Assembly (NCBI GenBank): GCA_028015205.1
Contig: CM051520.1
Coordinates: 37,191,528 to 37,255,527, forward strand
Source of the DNA: Mytilisepta virgata
Lineage: Eukaryota; Mollusca; Bivalvia; Mytilida; Mytilidae
Length of the DNA: 64,000 nt
Direction: 5' to 3'
Position numbers and translations under genes: made by a program. The notes under the pieces were generated by a model. It had not been told where the DNA came from. It saw only the letters and a list, made by a program, of their open reading frames with translations, and made no database searches. Shown piece after piece: positions 12,060-24,215 of this stretch; position 1 is the stretch's first letter; every line of letters begins with the position of its first letter.

Positions 12060-13105
12060 CAAAAATGTCTCGCCTGTCGTGTATTTCTAATGAAAGTAAA
12101 TGCTATCAGACATATTGCATACAGTATTCGAAAAACAGGCCAAAACACAAAAACTTAACTATAACCACTGAACCATGAAAATGAGGTCAAGGTCAGATGA
12201 CACCTGCTAGTTGGACATGTACACCTTACAATCCTTCCATACACCAAATATAGTAGACCTATTGCATACAGTGTTCGAAAAACAGGCCAAAACACACCAC
12301 TAAACCATGAAAATGAGGTCAAGGTCAGATGACACCTGCCAGTTGGACATGTACACCTTACAATCCTTCCATACACCATATATAGTAGACCTATTGCATA
12401 TAGTATTCGAAAAACAGGCCAAAACACAAAAACGTAACTATAACCACTGAACCATGAAAATGAGGTCAAGGTCAGATGACACTTGCCAGTTGGACATGTA
12501 CACCTTACAATCCTTCCATACACCAAATATAGCAGACCTATTGCATATAGTATTCGAAAAACAGGCCAAAACACAAAAACGTAACTACATGTATAACCAC
12601 TGAACCATGAAAATGAGGTCAAGGTCAGATGACACCTGCCAGTTGGACATGTACACCTTACAATCCTTCCATACACCAAATATACTAGACCTATTGCTTA
12701 TAGTATCTGAGATATGGACTTGACCACCAAAACTTAACCTTGTTCACTGATCCTTGAAATTGGGTCGAGGTCAATTGAAAACTGTCTGACGGGGATGAGG
12801 ACCTTGTATGGTACGCATATACCAAATATAGTTATCCTATTACTCATAATAAGAGAGAAATTAACATTACAAAAAATCTTAACTTTTTTTTCAATTAGTC
12901 ACTGAACCATGAAAATGAGGTCAAGGACAATGTACATATGACAGACGGAAAGTTCGTAACATAAGGCATCTATATACAAAGTATAAAGCATCCACGTCTT
13001 CTACCTTCTAAAATATAAAGCTTTTAAGAAGTGAGTTAACGCCGCTGCCGCCGCATCACCATCCCTATGTCGAGCTTTCTGCGACTAAAGTCGCAGGCTC
13101 GACAA
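12060..13105 (+). mobile_element. Family C repeat with tandem array and end hairpin
   Basis: Four tandem units of 132-153 bp occupy about 12130-12710 (phrases AACAGGCCAAAACAC, AAAATGAGGTCAAGGTCAG, TTGGACATGTACACC), with more diverged units to 12930. The element closes with a perfect-stem hairpin at 13069-13103 (GTCGAGC...TGCGACT / AGTCGCA...GCTCGAC) followed by AAAAA. The minus-strand open frame at 12155-12679 is the tandem repeat read through, not a gene: the array happens to lack stops in that frame. Confidence 0.75.
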
Positions 13106-13250
13106 AAAGTACTGAAACTAAAATTCACATATTAAAGGATACTCAAAATTGAGATATAATTATAGAGTGGCAATCTCGATGTTTTCAAATATATAAAGAC
13201 CAACCCTAGGTACTCCTCATACGCCAATGAATGTGCATCTTGTTATAAGG

Positions 13251-13604
13251 CAATCTAATTAAAAACCGATCTCTCATCGCTCATGTTTTCTGATATGTCG
13301 CGTGGGAGATCTAACGAAACCCGCTTTGAGGTCACATGTGAGTGATCTCGTAGGTGTGTCCTGTTCGACCAATGAAATTGCGGCTTACTCGATCTTGTAA
13401 GTTGATTACGAAGAAATCGTCAGTCCCCAGAATTCATAAACTTGTTTGATTGGCTTACTGATAGGAAGTCAACTCATTTGCATGTCATTATAAATTCATA
13501 AGTTCCAGTTCACTCACATGTGACCTCAAAGCGGATTTCGTTAGATCTCCCACGCGACATATCAGAAAACGGGAGTGATGAGAGATCGGTTTTTAATTAG
13601 ATTG
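13251..13604. mobile_element. MULE-like MITE with 95-bp inverted repeats
   Basis: A 354-bp element whose first 95 bp (13251-13345) and last 95 bp (13510-13604) are inverted copies with about four mismatches, starting CAATCTAATTAAAAACC. The flanks are the direct 9-bp repeat GTTATAAGG at 13242-13250 and 13605-13613. Long terminal inverted repeats with a 9-bp duplication are the pattern of Mutator-like elements. The 164-bp centre is non-coding. The very similar arms suggest fairly recent activity. Confidence 0.8.
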
Positions 13605-13782
13605 GTTATAAGGAGAAACAAAATACGTTTAGTGTTGAGATCTCAACCATTTCATAGTTATTTGAATGTTAAGGGGTTTGAGAGGGTGGATAAATACGAC
13701 AGCTGACTGTCAATTTGGACTTTTACAATACATACCCAGAGTCATCTTAATTTTTTTTTACATCAAAACACAACAATGTTTA

Positions 13783-14398
13783 GGCCATTTATTTTTATTT
13801 AGTTGGTTTACGGATCCGCCGACCCGATTTTGCCCATTTGAAGAAAAAAAATAAAATTGAAAATTTTGGTTTTTTATTACCGCCGACCCTCTGAAATCAG
13901 CCATCCCAAACATGAAAATAAATTAAAATCCTTTTGCATCAAAATTTCATAAAAGATGATGTTCCGATTTGTCTAAAAATAGATTATCCATTAATAAAAT
14001 ACTTGCAAACAAGATAAAAAAAAAATCTATTTATAGCCGTTAGTTGAAACCAATTTCCGAAACAAGTTTTATGAAACGAATTTCCTATTACAATCCATGC
14101 GGCTTTTAAGTTCGTTTTGTATGAATATCTGGATTCCGTAAGATATCGAATCCACTCATTTTATCTTGTCGTAGTTGACGAGTCGAATCCCTTAAAAAGG
14201 GAATGGTCTACTGAACATCACCTTTCAAGATACGTGTTGTGATATTTGGGTTTCAAATCATTTGCAACCTTTGTATATTTGGAAATACAACCAAGATTGT
14301 TCAAAAGTACACGATTTGCCCTCTTTTTTTTTCCCGACCGACCGACCCTATTTTTAAAAAAAAAAATCCGTAAACCAATTAATTAAAAATAAAAGGCC
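13783..14398. mobile_element. Harbinger-like MITE 2
   Basis: A 616-bp element with inverted ends of about 35 bp (left GGCCATTTATTTTTATTTAG then TTGGTTTACGGAT; the right end is its complement, ending AAAAGGCC). It is flanked by TTA at 13780-13782 and 14399-14401. Subterminal CGACC repeats are present on both sides. It shares the GGCC tip and 3-bp T/A duplication with the element at 10683 but differs in sequence. Confidence 0.65.
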
Positions 14399-14399
14399 T

Positions 14400-16440
14400 T
14401 AGTACAATTGGAAAATCGTCCAAAACATAGAATTTGTTCGTTCCGTCCTCATTTTTGACTCCACAATTTTATCACAAGATAGACCTGGCGTATGCATGTT
14501 AAGATAAGGAAAACATTATAATATGTCATAGTTTCGGCATCGTTATTTTATTTTGCTTTCAAAAAAATTTCTTTTTTCTTCCTTCAAATAGCTGTTTTAA
14601 TGTCAAAGTCGAAAATGGCAGCAAACACTAATCGACCCGCCATACTGTTGACAAATTCGTAACATGTGACCAAAAGTTTTGGAGCATCTCACAAATCATT
14701 TTTACTATACGTGCTCAACGTTTGTTAACATTTGTCTTGTTAGAATATATATAACCATAACCTTTTAATATCTAATAAGAGGATTTGTTTTCTAAAAATA
14801 AAATCATTTCATTGAAATATTTCAAATATATTCCTTTGAGAAACGTGAATACACAAGTCCATTCCGAACTTGTTTCGTATTTCTTTTCAAAAGATATTTT
14901 CCAGGTAGAAAACAAATCAATAAAAGATATTTTAAAATCGTTCTCATTACAACTATTTTTAATACAGTAAATGGTTGAAATGGTTAAGAATGACGAAATT
15001 AACACTCGATGAGCACTGAATTCACTGAAAGTAATTAACTTACTGTCACCAGCCGATAACAATATTACGGACAATCTTGGTTGTAAATTAAATTGAATTT
15101 CCCTTGCTTTCGCACTTCTGTATTTTTTTTTCATATTCATACGCTAAAGTTTGTTGGACTCAAAACAGTTTTCTCCAACACACATCTGTTATTCAATAGA
15201 GTTATCTTTCTATATATGCTATTTTTCAGGTGAATAACTGCATGCAACCCTATGCGTTTTACCTTGATTTAAAATTGTATTGAGTTCATAGGAACTATTT
15301 GCAGATTGGGGGTACTTTGGCTCAAGAGATCGTCGTGTTAACAATACTCCAGCACGGCTAGTTTTTATCAAAACTACCAGTGCTGGACTTAAAATGGCTA
15401 AATCGTGGATGCTTTATGTTCGCAAATCAAGTCATCGTTTCAAGACTACATACTGAATTTAGTACTCCATGAGGACAGACAGTACCTGTCACGTGCAACA
15501 AAGCTTTGATGTTTCAAAAATACTTATTGATTGAATTTAAATATTTTAAAGACATTGGACCCTTTTCTGAAGACCCTGTAATTACCCATTCTAAAGATAT
15601 CGGGACACAAAAAGGTGAAATAGGTCCGATATTCAACATTGCTTAAAGAAAGGTCTACAATATATATATATATTATTTCGAAGGTAACCAAACTGTTAAA
15701 TATACATATCAAATTTAAAGTCTCCCAAACTCGATGAAATATACCCATATCACGATTTTCAAGTCACCTCTCCATTAAGTATGCATAAACTTTATAAGAA
15801 CAATTTCCCCATTTCAGTCTCTGAAAAACAAATAATTTATTGAATGTAATATAAGGCATTCGTGATATCTGTTACTTCGTTTGGGAGACTTCTAAATAGT
15901 TCACTGTTATAGTTATTACTCGTTTTACAGACTATCAATATTAATCCACATTGACTCATTGACCCTTTTACCAACATTGACAAAATTGGCTCTGCTTTTA
16001 TGCAGCCGAACCTTTCGGTTAGACTAGAAAAGACCCCTTTTTGTTATATTTCGTTTTGGTATATTTTGTTTCGATTCCGTTTCTCACTTTATCAGTACCC
16101 TAATTTGATTTGATTTCTGGAATTATTGTTACATCATATTGTAATAATGGGCCTTTGCCATTTATTGTGAATGAGTTTGTGCGAATAAAATATTTGTATT
16201 TGTAACATTTTTATTAAATAATATCGTTAAGGTTGCTGAAAAAGAGTGTAAACTAACAGTTCATTGAATAGATCTGTTAAGGATGGGATTACACAGAAGT
16301 ACATTGAGGTATGGAGCTGCCGAGAAAAGGCCCAAAAGGGGGGATGCAACTCGCTTATTCCTTGGCTTTGGACCATTCCCCAGCTGCCTTTGAATGGGAT
16401 TCGGTTCCCCGACGTCACACGTTTGATTTCACTTTACTCA
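14400..16440. other. Intronic sequence, no gene recognised
   Basis: AT-rich intron DNA. The 122-codon minus-strand frame at 14772-15140 has no recognisable domain and no splice context. A stretch near 16045-16105 (TTTCGTTTTGGTATATTTTG) resembles, in inverted orientation, sequence at about 10570-10660, so it is a dispersed repeat. Nothing else is identifiable. Confidence 0.4.
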
Positions 16441-16441
16441 C

Positions 16442-16749
16442 CAGGTGATGAAAACTACTTTATTATTTTTTGCTCCTGCGGTATTATGATACTCCATATC
16501 AAACAATACATATCGTCCCTCGTCTACCGGAAGTTCTTCTTTCAACTGCTCGAATGTTAGCGCTCCTTGCGGAAATGTTTTTTCAATTTGTATCGTCTTC
16601 TGGTCATCCGATAGTTTCATTATCATACACTGCAACTCAGCTTTTTTTCCTTTTTTTTCTGTATCTTTTTTGTCACTACTATGAAGTCTCATTTTCGATT
16701 CGTATGTTGTAATAACTTCATCATCGAGGGTGATTCCTGACATAGCCAT
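16442..16749 (-). CDS. ADF/cofilin, exon 1 (N-terminal)
   Basis: Cofilin binds actin monomers and filaments and severs and depolymerises filaments in the cytoplasm. This exon encodes residues 1-102 plus two bases of the next codon. It has SGITLDDEV near the start, a lysine-rich stretch (DKKDTEKKGKK, about residues 26-36) at the place where vertebrate cofilins carry a nuclear localisation signal, and YVLFDMEY...NKVVFITW, the central ADF-H strands. The exon ends at CCTG followed by the donor GTGAGT, and joins in phase to 4861. Translation can start at 16749 (AAGATGG, good context) or two codons later. Ser4 lies where the inhibitory LIM-kinase serine sits in other cofilins. Many animal cofilins have an intron straight after the first ATG; here no such split is needed, though one upstream cannot be excluded. 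A minus-strand CCAAT box lies at 16852-16857. Confidence 0.93.
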
Positions 16750-19700
16750 CTTGGATCAGTTGGTGAGAAAGGCTAGTTCCTGTTTGACATAGGTGTGCAA
16801 CTGTAGTGTTCGAAATCGACATGAATTATTTCTACCCTTAACACTATGTTAATTGGTTAGAGATGCTTTTTTAAATAAAGAAATATATAAAAAATAGTGT
16901 GCATTAAAATTATATTACACAATATTAAAAACTTAACAATATTTAATGATTTTTATTTTTTGTACCGTTTCCGATCCTTGAAGTTATGTGACAGTGATTG
17001 GGGCGAAATCTATAGCCATATAAGGTATTCTGAGTCACATGTTTGAGAAATTACAAACTTCCTTAAAGGGAAAACAAACTGCAAAAATTAGCTGTAACAA
17101 TTCCATGGAACTAAGTTCTAAAGGTTAACCTAAAAAAGTCGTGTTCTGTCCTGACTGTGTATTATTTTGTTTAAATCATGTAAATATTCCGATGCGTGAC
17201 TGGTTTTCATATGTTTTAGGGGACGAACAGTCATATTCGATCTTTAAAATAATCTGAGGGAGTTGGATGCGGGGTGGGATGTTTTAAAAGTTTGTAGTTT
17301 ATTTATCAAAAGTGGGGTGTTACAAAAAAAATATGATACATTTGGTTGGAGGAAAAAGCAGTAAAAAGCTTGTTCAATATGTGACTTCTGTGTTTTCTAC
17401 ACAATTGTTGCTTTTATTTATAAATTTGAATGTAATACAACTATTTCATTCTTCAAGTAACAATTTTGAAAAATTTCTATGTGAAACTGACTGAATGTCT
17501 ACATGTATGCCCTATTTGTTTCTGCTGAGAAAAATAGTCATACACTAGCTCTAATCGGTTTTTTTTTTTAAATTGTTGAAAACTGACTTTGGGTCTAGTT
17601 TTAAGCTAATTATAAGCCTTATAAAATGTGTCCGCCGAGGTATCCGGAATGTTAAAAAACAAATAAGGCAACTATTTTATTTGACACTTGAATTATGGCC
17701 ATTTATACGTCTAAAACAACCAAAACGGAGAATTGAATTGTTTGGATATTATCTTCAGAAAATGAATTTGTGATTGATAAAATAAGTCTCCGTATTTATA
17801 ATTGTTTTGAAATTAAAAGGCAATAACATTATGTATGTCGAGAAAGTTTTCTGGTGCGCAATCTTTCAAAAATTGAGTTCGATGGAAAACGGAGATTTCT
17901 AGATATTTCGATTTCAATTAACGCAGTTTTCAAACTTCGTATGAACTAAAATTCTTTGATGCATGCTGCAGTGTAAGTCCGAAGAATATTGTTTTGGTGT
18001 TTTTCAAATGCCATTGGATAGTAATTTTGTTGAAATCTGCCATTTTCTTTCGGCTTTTATACAAGGTAACAAAGCTCTCGCTTTAAAATCTGTTTTCCTT
18101 GTGGAAATTCGTTTTATTTTATCGACAAAATAGTCATCCTTCCAGTGGCAAGTCAGCTAGGTCTTTGTATCAACGTTCGTTTGTAGGAACGAACGTGGAT
18201 ATAAACCCCTGACTTAGGAGGATGCAAAATAGTTAGATGTAGAACATGCTGTAGAAGGAAAGTTCAGCATATTTCGGCCATTGAAGAGCCGTTTAAGAGT
18301 CATCATACTATCTTTTAAAAGGGAGGGGAGGTAAAGTGAGTACAGAGACTTGAAACACAGAATTATGTCTGGTTAATGCATAACTCATATCTTTTTTTTT
18401 AATCGCAAGAAATATACAGATTCTCGTCTCCTTTCACGTATTCCATGATGCCAGTTTTGATGCGTATTTTGCCAAATTAATTATTCCTAATTAACGATCA
18501 AATATACCAAATATAATCTATATTATTTGAATAGAGATTCCGTTTGACTTTTAAAATTTCATTTTTGAGAGGTCTGTTAATCATGAAACATTAAAGTGGT
18601 TTTTGTTCCAAGTGTCCTTCGTTATAAAATTGTCAAAAATGATGACCAAAACTGCTTCTGTTAACGAACTTAAAGGAAAGAAATTACTAATGATTAAACA
18701 GGTAATCAGACACAATTGACTGGCTTTATGCAAATCAAAAAGGTCAACAAGTAGAATTTTTGCTTATATTTCAACTCAATCGTACAGCTGTCCAATTCAG
18801 TTGTATTTTTCCACTTGTTACAGAAATAAAACTTTCCTTATTTTGCGTATTTACCAAAAAGTATTTGCTGTAAATGATCCAAGTGTTCTGCACCAGAAAA
18901 TCATATAGAAAGCAGAATTTGAAGTTTCAGATGACAATGACAAACACCACTAGGAATATACAGAAAAACTCAAAAATAAATGGACACCAAGAACCGGGAA
19001 CTGGGTCATGTGCACCAGTAGGTAAAGCGTCATTTGCTTGTCTAGAAACATATGTCATAAGTTAATAATGCTGATTTTGAATTGAGAACAGAAACTATGT
19101 ACACTATCTACGGACATCCATTTAAAAAGTTTTTGATATATTGTTACGTAAGACAAATGTAAGCTCATCTGTAATTTAGGACACACACCATTTGGTGCAA
19201 TAGTTATTTATTTGGCATGCATCATCTGTCAAACTGGTCAATCCATATCAGCACTGCAAAATACGTTTTCAAATTACAAAACATCTACCAGAGAATAAAC
19301 ATTTAACTTCATGGAGTTGAAATTTTCTTGAAAGACTCAATATTTTTATTTATTATACTTTCTGCAAGACTGTCCTTTGATAATAAGAATACTTTAATTT
19401 GGCGTAGAATTGATCTATGTTCTGATAGTCACTACTGCTATCCTCAATAGTAGTCAAGATATGTCAATATACTTATTCACGCGAATAGGCGGAACCAATG
19501 TATGGGTGGGCGGAGATAATCATTATTCATATTTGAATCTTCAAAGCGTTTTATGATAGGCAATCTCCCCTTCGGGTCGTGCACTATGTCTTCAACCTTG
19601 GCTTCTATTTTCACATAGTCAATGCTAAACACAACATTATTATATAAATAAAATAATTTACTTATTAAAAAATGTGTTGTTAACGGAACATGATATGCTT

Positions 19701-19750
19701 ACATTTTTGGGGCACCAGATTCAACTTCCCATTGATTGTGTTTTGGTTTT
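16750..19750. other. Intergenic between cofilin and CCDC86-like gene
   Basis: This is upstream of cofilin on the minus strand, so its first few hundred bases should contain the cofilin promoter. A minus-strand CCAAT lies at 16852-16857, about 105 bp above the ATG; I see no clear TATA box. Short open frames here show no domains. An imperfect hairpin sits at about 18135-18228. Confidence 0.4.
18135..18228. other. Imperfect long hairpin
   Basis: Left-arm phrases CATCCTTCC, AGTCAG, GTATCAACGTTCGTT are mirrored in the right arm as AACGAACGTGGATATAAAC, CTGACTT and GGAGGATG, separated by a loop of about 5 nt. Arms are roughly 40 nt with bulges. It could be a small-RNA precursor or a decayed foldback element; nothing decides between them. 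Confidence 0.35.
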
Positions 19751-19754
19751 AATA

Positions 19755-19965
19755 AAACATACATATCACAAAATACCGAGTAAATTTGATGCACTGTATG
19801 GCCATTTCGTTGACTAACAACTCATCAGCAGTGCTCGAGATCAAAATATTGGAAAACCGGTTAAAGATATAATGATGAATTAATAAGCACAACCATCAAA
19901 AATCAAAATAATTAAAACAAACAGGTATCCAAAACTCAGCTAAGGGTTACCTCTGCAACAAAAGG
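19755..19965. repeat. Dispersed repeat, copy inverted at 33320-33530
   Basis: Phrases ATTTGATGCACTGTATGG, AACCGGTTAAAGATATAATG, AGCACAACCATCAAAAATC and AACTCAGCTAAGGGTTACC recur as the reverse complement at 33320-33530. A shorter partial copy (AATAAATTTGATGCACTG) follows at about 20140-20220. The class is unknown. Confidence 0.6.
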
Positions 19966-20613
19966 AAGAACCGTAGACATTTCTGGTAATTTTTGTCAAA
20001 TTTTGAACAAAAAATTTAAAGGCATTTGAGTAATGAATCATGCTAGGACAAAAGTTCTGGCTACTACACTGATAATGCCCTCAGGGACTAACAGTCCACC
20101 AGCTGTGACATAGAACCAGTGGTAGTAATAAAATGTATCACAAAATACTGAATAAATTTGATGCACTGTATGGCCATTAGCTCCAGATTTAACTTCCCAT
20201 TAATGGTGTTTTGGTTTTAATTTCGTCTTGTATTTTATTTCATAAGTTTACTGTACATTTTATTTCCCACTTGCAATATGACGATGTCCTTAGCGGGGCA
20301 GGACATGCTTACCTTTCTGGAGCACCTGATGCTACTCCTGGTTTTTGATTATACATTTCTATCTGTGCTTTCTTCGTGTTCTTGTTCTAATTCTGTTTAG
20401 TTTATCATATTTTTCTGATTTTTCATTGTTGTTTTACTTCAGTAGCTTTTGCAGATATTTAACATTATCTAAATGTATAATGCATTTACTCGTACAACAT
20501 GTATAATGCAATTAAATAAATGTATGCTCATGCATTTCAACAATTTAAACTATAGGCAAAGATGTATAGATTTTATTATATGCTGATATATTTTGAAACA
20601 AAGAACTATCATA

Positions 20614-21144
20614 TACTGACTATCAAAAGAAACGCAGCACTTACATTTAATAAACATTATACACGATTTTTAAGGTGCTGGATTTTCAAAAGAAATTCCC
20701 CAAATAACCTGAAATTTTTGTCAGTAGTTTCTGGGGTAGCCTGCCAAGAAGATTTTCTGAAATTTTAATTTTTTCAACTTGAGATTTTGAATTCTCAAAA
20801 AATTATGTTTTTTACCCAAAAACTCAATTTCAAAACTTTTTCCATTTTTTTTATAAACATTGTGGGAATAAACTTTAAAGTCCAAAAACAAGATTTACGG
20901 CTTTTATCGCTGTTTAACTTTTGTATGATAGAATTTTGTAGCTCAACACAGAATTTTATTTTTCGACTTTTGAAGTTGTCAGATCGACCGTAGCTGGCTG
21001 TCTTTGCTAACAAGCATATTAAAAGTCTTTTTTGAATTTATGAAGTTAACAGTTTATGTGTAGCTTTTCAAATTTTGAAAAATGATAAAGAATATTTCAT
21101 AAATATTATGCAAACTACTGTTGCATTTCTTTTGATGGTCAGTA
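20614..21144. mobile_element. Tc1-like MITE
   Basis: A 531-bp element with inverted ends of about 28 bp: left TACTGACTATCAAAAGAAAC, then GCAGCAC; right complement GTTGCATTTCTTTTGATGG, then TCAGTA. It is flanked by TA on both sides (20612-20613, 21145-21146). The ends resemble those of the Tc1 element at 54685 (TACTGAACCGCAAAAGAAAC). The two open frames inside have no transposase motifs, so it is non-autonomous. Confidence 0.65.
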
Positions 21145-21589
21145 TATATAACACACTTGCTGAGTTATTAAAAAAATGCAGTTTATCAAAAATCAACCTA
21201 GTATAAAGATTATGAATATATAATGGCTTCTGTGATAAGTTAAACAAACTAGTCAAGAATTTCTGGATGATTATCAATTTCCATGTCTATGAAAATAACT
21301 TAAAAATGTTTCTCCTACCTACCCACCTACCATGTTTCTTAAGGATATAATAGGAAACACACATATATTTTATTTTGACCTCAAGCAATGGGGTCGAAGT
21401 AATATTGGCTATGAAAGGGATTGAAAATTAGTTCAGAGCGGATTTTACAGCTATACTCGTCTGTAATTCAGAATTAAATAAACACAATAAGGAAATAATA
21501 TAACAGCGAATCACAGTCTTGATGGATCAGGAAAGATATACTTTTAATATTGGATCACCAAATGTAAGTATTACTGCAAAATTTGTTTA

Positions 21590-23130
21590 AACTGGATCAA
21601 GTTTCACAGTAGACTTTCTGTGAATTTTACCCTTCGGTCAAACATTAGGTACACATGGTATATGTGACCATCTTATTTGACAGTCTTGGTCATAGGATAA
21701 ATATCACTGCTGCCGAGTTTCGTTGGTTTTGTGGCAGATTTTTTTTTTTTTGTGATTTGCTCCCAACATGGTTCAAATAGACTCAGTGGTTGGTTCAAGA
21801 CAAGAAGATTTCCAAATTAATTTTGTAATAAGGACCTATGTTAAACTAACTTTTGCTGTGGCAGACACCTTGGTTGAGAGTGACTGAGTCCAGGTCATTG
21901 CATGTTTGAAACATGAAAACCTAAGGTTAGACTTCGTTTTAAGGGACCTCACTGATTTTTTTATCATGGGACAGTTTCAGAGTTAATAATATTCATAAAT
22001 ATGTATATGTATTCAGAAATGGAAAAATACAAGAAATGACTGGAAATTGACCAAAGAAACAGTTAACACAGCAATGTTTCAAATTTTGTGTGAAAAATGG
22101 TAAAAAAATATGCAATTTTACCAATGTTCGACTGGTGTTTCAATGGAGATGAGCCTTGATTTTTCTGTTTCTACATAAAAATTCATTACATTTGTTAAGA
22201 AAAACAAAGAAACTTTTCCGGCTCATTTTCTCACAATTTAACTTACCAGTTCATGTCACAAAAATTGCTATCCAGGGTCTTTTGTAAAACTAAGTTTGGC
22301 TTTTGCATTTATCTTGGTTGACAGTCTGAATTATCGGGATACCACCATTGCTGCCATGTTTGGTTTCAGTTGCCCTAGGAAAATTTTTAAATGTTTTTTT
22401 CCCGTAGGGTGCAATGTTAAAACTATGTTTGGCTGTTGTGGCCATCTTGATTGACAACTTGGATTGTGTGACAAAATTCTAAGAGAGGACCACCAAAATA
22501 TTATACTGTTAAGTTTAAATGCAAATTACAGTTTTGAATAAAATTTTATTTTTTCCAAAAAATTATAAATCATGGGTTTTTATAAGCACTGCATACTGAG
22601 TTTTGATTAGATTTGTGTCTTATCTTCTGAATGAAAACTTGAGCTTTTTAGTTGTATAAAAAGATAAGAAATGTTAAAAGTAAACCATTTAAGAAAATAT
22701 TAACATCTTGATTTTAGAAAAGAAAAAAAGTCTAAAAGTTTGATGTCTTGTAATGATTGTACCTTGAAACTATTTGTTTTAAAGACAGATTGATATACCC
22801 ATTGAAATGTCTTAAATAATACACCTCTAAATTCCACCTATATTATCACTAGATTTGTCTAAAATCAGTCAATATTTGGGATTTTTAAAGATATTTTGTT
22901 ACTTTTCTTCATGTTACAGCTGAAATTTGATGATTTTATCACAAAAAAATGTAGTCTAGTGAAAATGGTTGAAATTTTTTTTTATCTGATATATGGTTTT
23001 ATAGGGGTATATGATACAACAAACTAGTCATCTACAAGCTTGAATATTACATCATATGAACAACTTGTAAGCAATTGGCTCAGCTGTTTTAAACCGTTAA
23101 ACTAAGGTCAGCTGTGGCAATAATCTGGAC
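21590..23130. repeat. Degenerate family A modules and AT-rich DNA
   Basis: Recurrent module phrases (ATCTTGGTTGACAGTC, ACCATTGCTGCCA, CCGTAGGGTGCAATG, TTTCAGTTGCCC) without terminal hairpins, interspersed with AT-rich sequence. No gene is visible. A minus-strand AATAAA at 22545-22550 lies about 715 bp below the stop of the CCDC86-like gene and is a weak candidate poly(A) signal. Confidence 0.4.
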
Positions 23131-23264
23131 TGACAGTCCATTGACCATCAATGTACAGCTGTTTTTTCCATGTCCATTATTATTGAGAATGTCTTGAAAT
23201 ACAATAAGTTGTTTAGACTGCACTTTGTCCGTACTTTTCTGAAGAGGCATACAGTTTCAGAATA

Positions 23265-23330
23265 TCACCTTTTCTCAATAAGTCTCAACTGCTTCTTTTT
23301 CATTCTTTTTATTTTGGCTGTATTTCTTAT
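23265..23330 (-). CDS. CCDC86/Cgr1-like protein, exon 4 (last)
   Basis: A 66-nt coding exon: acceptor TTTTTGTAG, then IRNTAKIKRMKKKQLRLIEK, R and TGA at 23265-23267. The peptide matches the most conserved end of the CCDC86 family (IRNP.KLK..KKKQLR.IEKR in vertebrates). It starts in phase 0 after exon 3, giving SEVTQT-IRN. The product stops directly after IEKR, several residues earlier than the human protein. Confidence 0.93.
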   Translation of the reverse strand: MRNTAKIKRMKKKQLRLIEKR

Positions 23331-24140
23331 CTACAAAAACAATAAAAAACATAAATTATTTCAATGATATCAATAAAATAAGTGTACTAGAAATCTACCT
23401 AATAATTCAAAAGCTCTCAAATCACATTTCAGGGTCATCAGACACAATTCTAACGATGATCTTGGTTGCCATTCAGGTGTATCAAACATTTCTGGATGAG
23501 GACCACAGCTGCCGAGGTAAGTTCCAATTGCATCTTTGGTTTCAAACAAGATGGTTTTAAGGTAAATTTTCCAATATGGTTCTCTGTTAAAATAAGATCT
23601 GCTTTAGTGTCGATCTTGGAAAGAATTTCATGTTGGATGGTCTCTCAATAAACGATGGTGTCCATTGGATGGTGTCTCAATAAACAATGGTAGTCCATTG
23701 GATGGGAGGGAAAAATGACTTTCCCTTGTTAAGGAAGAGTAAATACCTAAGCACATTATTGACTTCCCTGAAGATGGAAAAAATAGTAAGGTAATATTCT
23801 ATTTGGGCTGCTTTGGCACTGCCATAGTGGAGAGGGATTAGTATATGTGGGTGTCATTTTTTCCCCAATTTACCATAAATAAATAATTTTAAACTACTCG
23901 TAATTTTTAAAAAATCCACATTACGTATATGGTGAATTTCAATTCTGTTGTGAGCTTCAAATTCTACTAAAGGTAACAAAACACGAACATTTTTATTATT
24001 GTTCTGATGATGATAACAATTTACACTTTTCTGCTGAAGTTGATGTGTACACAAACAATCTTTTTTTAAAGCTTAAGTTTATGAGAAAAATTTTTTTTTA
24101 AAGATTCCCTTATAAACTATTATCTAAATGCAATACATAC

Positions 24141-24215
24141 TGTTTGTGTAACTTCTGATTTCCTCTGATTTTCCAATCTTCTCTTCTCTTTTTCAGCTTT
24201 TCTTTTTCGCTTCCT
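24141..24215 (-). CDS. CCDC86/Cgr1-like protein, exon 3
   Basis: A 75-nt, phase 0-0 exon coding 25 residues: RKRKRKAEKEKRRLENQRKS, then EVTQT. The acceptor is CTTAAAG with an upstream T-rich tract and the donor is CAAACA|GTATGT. It is very basic and predicted to be a coiled coil. RRLENQRKSEV matches the RRLENERKAEV core of CCDC86. A scan for open frames would miss it because of its size. Confidence 0.92.

Larger units (their letters stand above)
4862..16441 (-). other. Cofilin intron 1 (11,580 bp)
   Basis: The intron is bounded by GTGAGT at its 5' end (16441 downwards) and TTGTAG at its 3' end (4862 upwards), and is phase 2. It hosts two pieces of a decayed LINE, two family E repeats, family B, C and A repeats, two Harbinger-like MITEs and one MULE-like MITE. 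Stretches 4862-5280, 11400-12050 and 14400-16440 hold nothing I can name beyond scattered repeat fragments. No further cofilin exon is needed for a full-length product. Confidence 0.85.

Noticed and set aside
12155..12679. 174-codon minus-strand frame rich in aromatic residues, like a membrane protein
   Set aside because: It is the family C tandem repeat read in a stop-free frame; the unit structure and end hairpin explain it.
13069..13108. GC-rich hairpin followed by A run as a bacterial-type terminator
   Set aside because: The genome is eukaryotic and the hairpin is the closing end of a repeat family seen in the same form elsewhere.
16264..16560. 98-codon plus-strand frame opposite cofilin exon 1
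   Set aside because: Antisense shadow of the cofilin exon and its intron; no domain.
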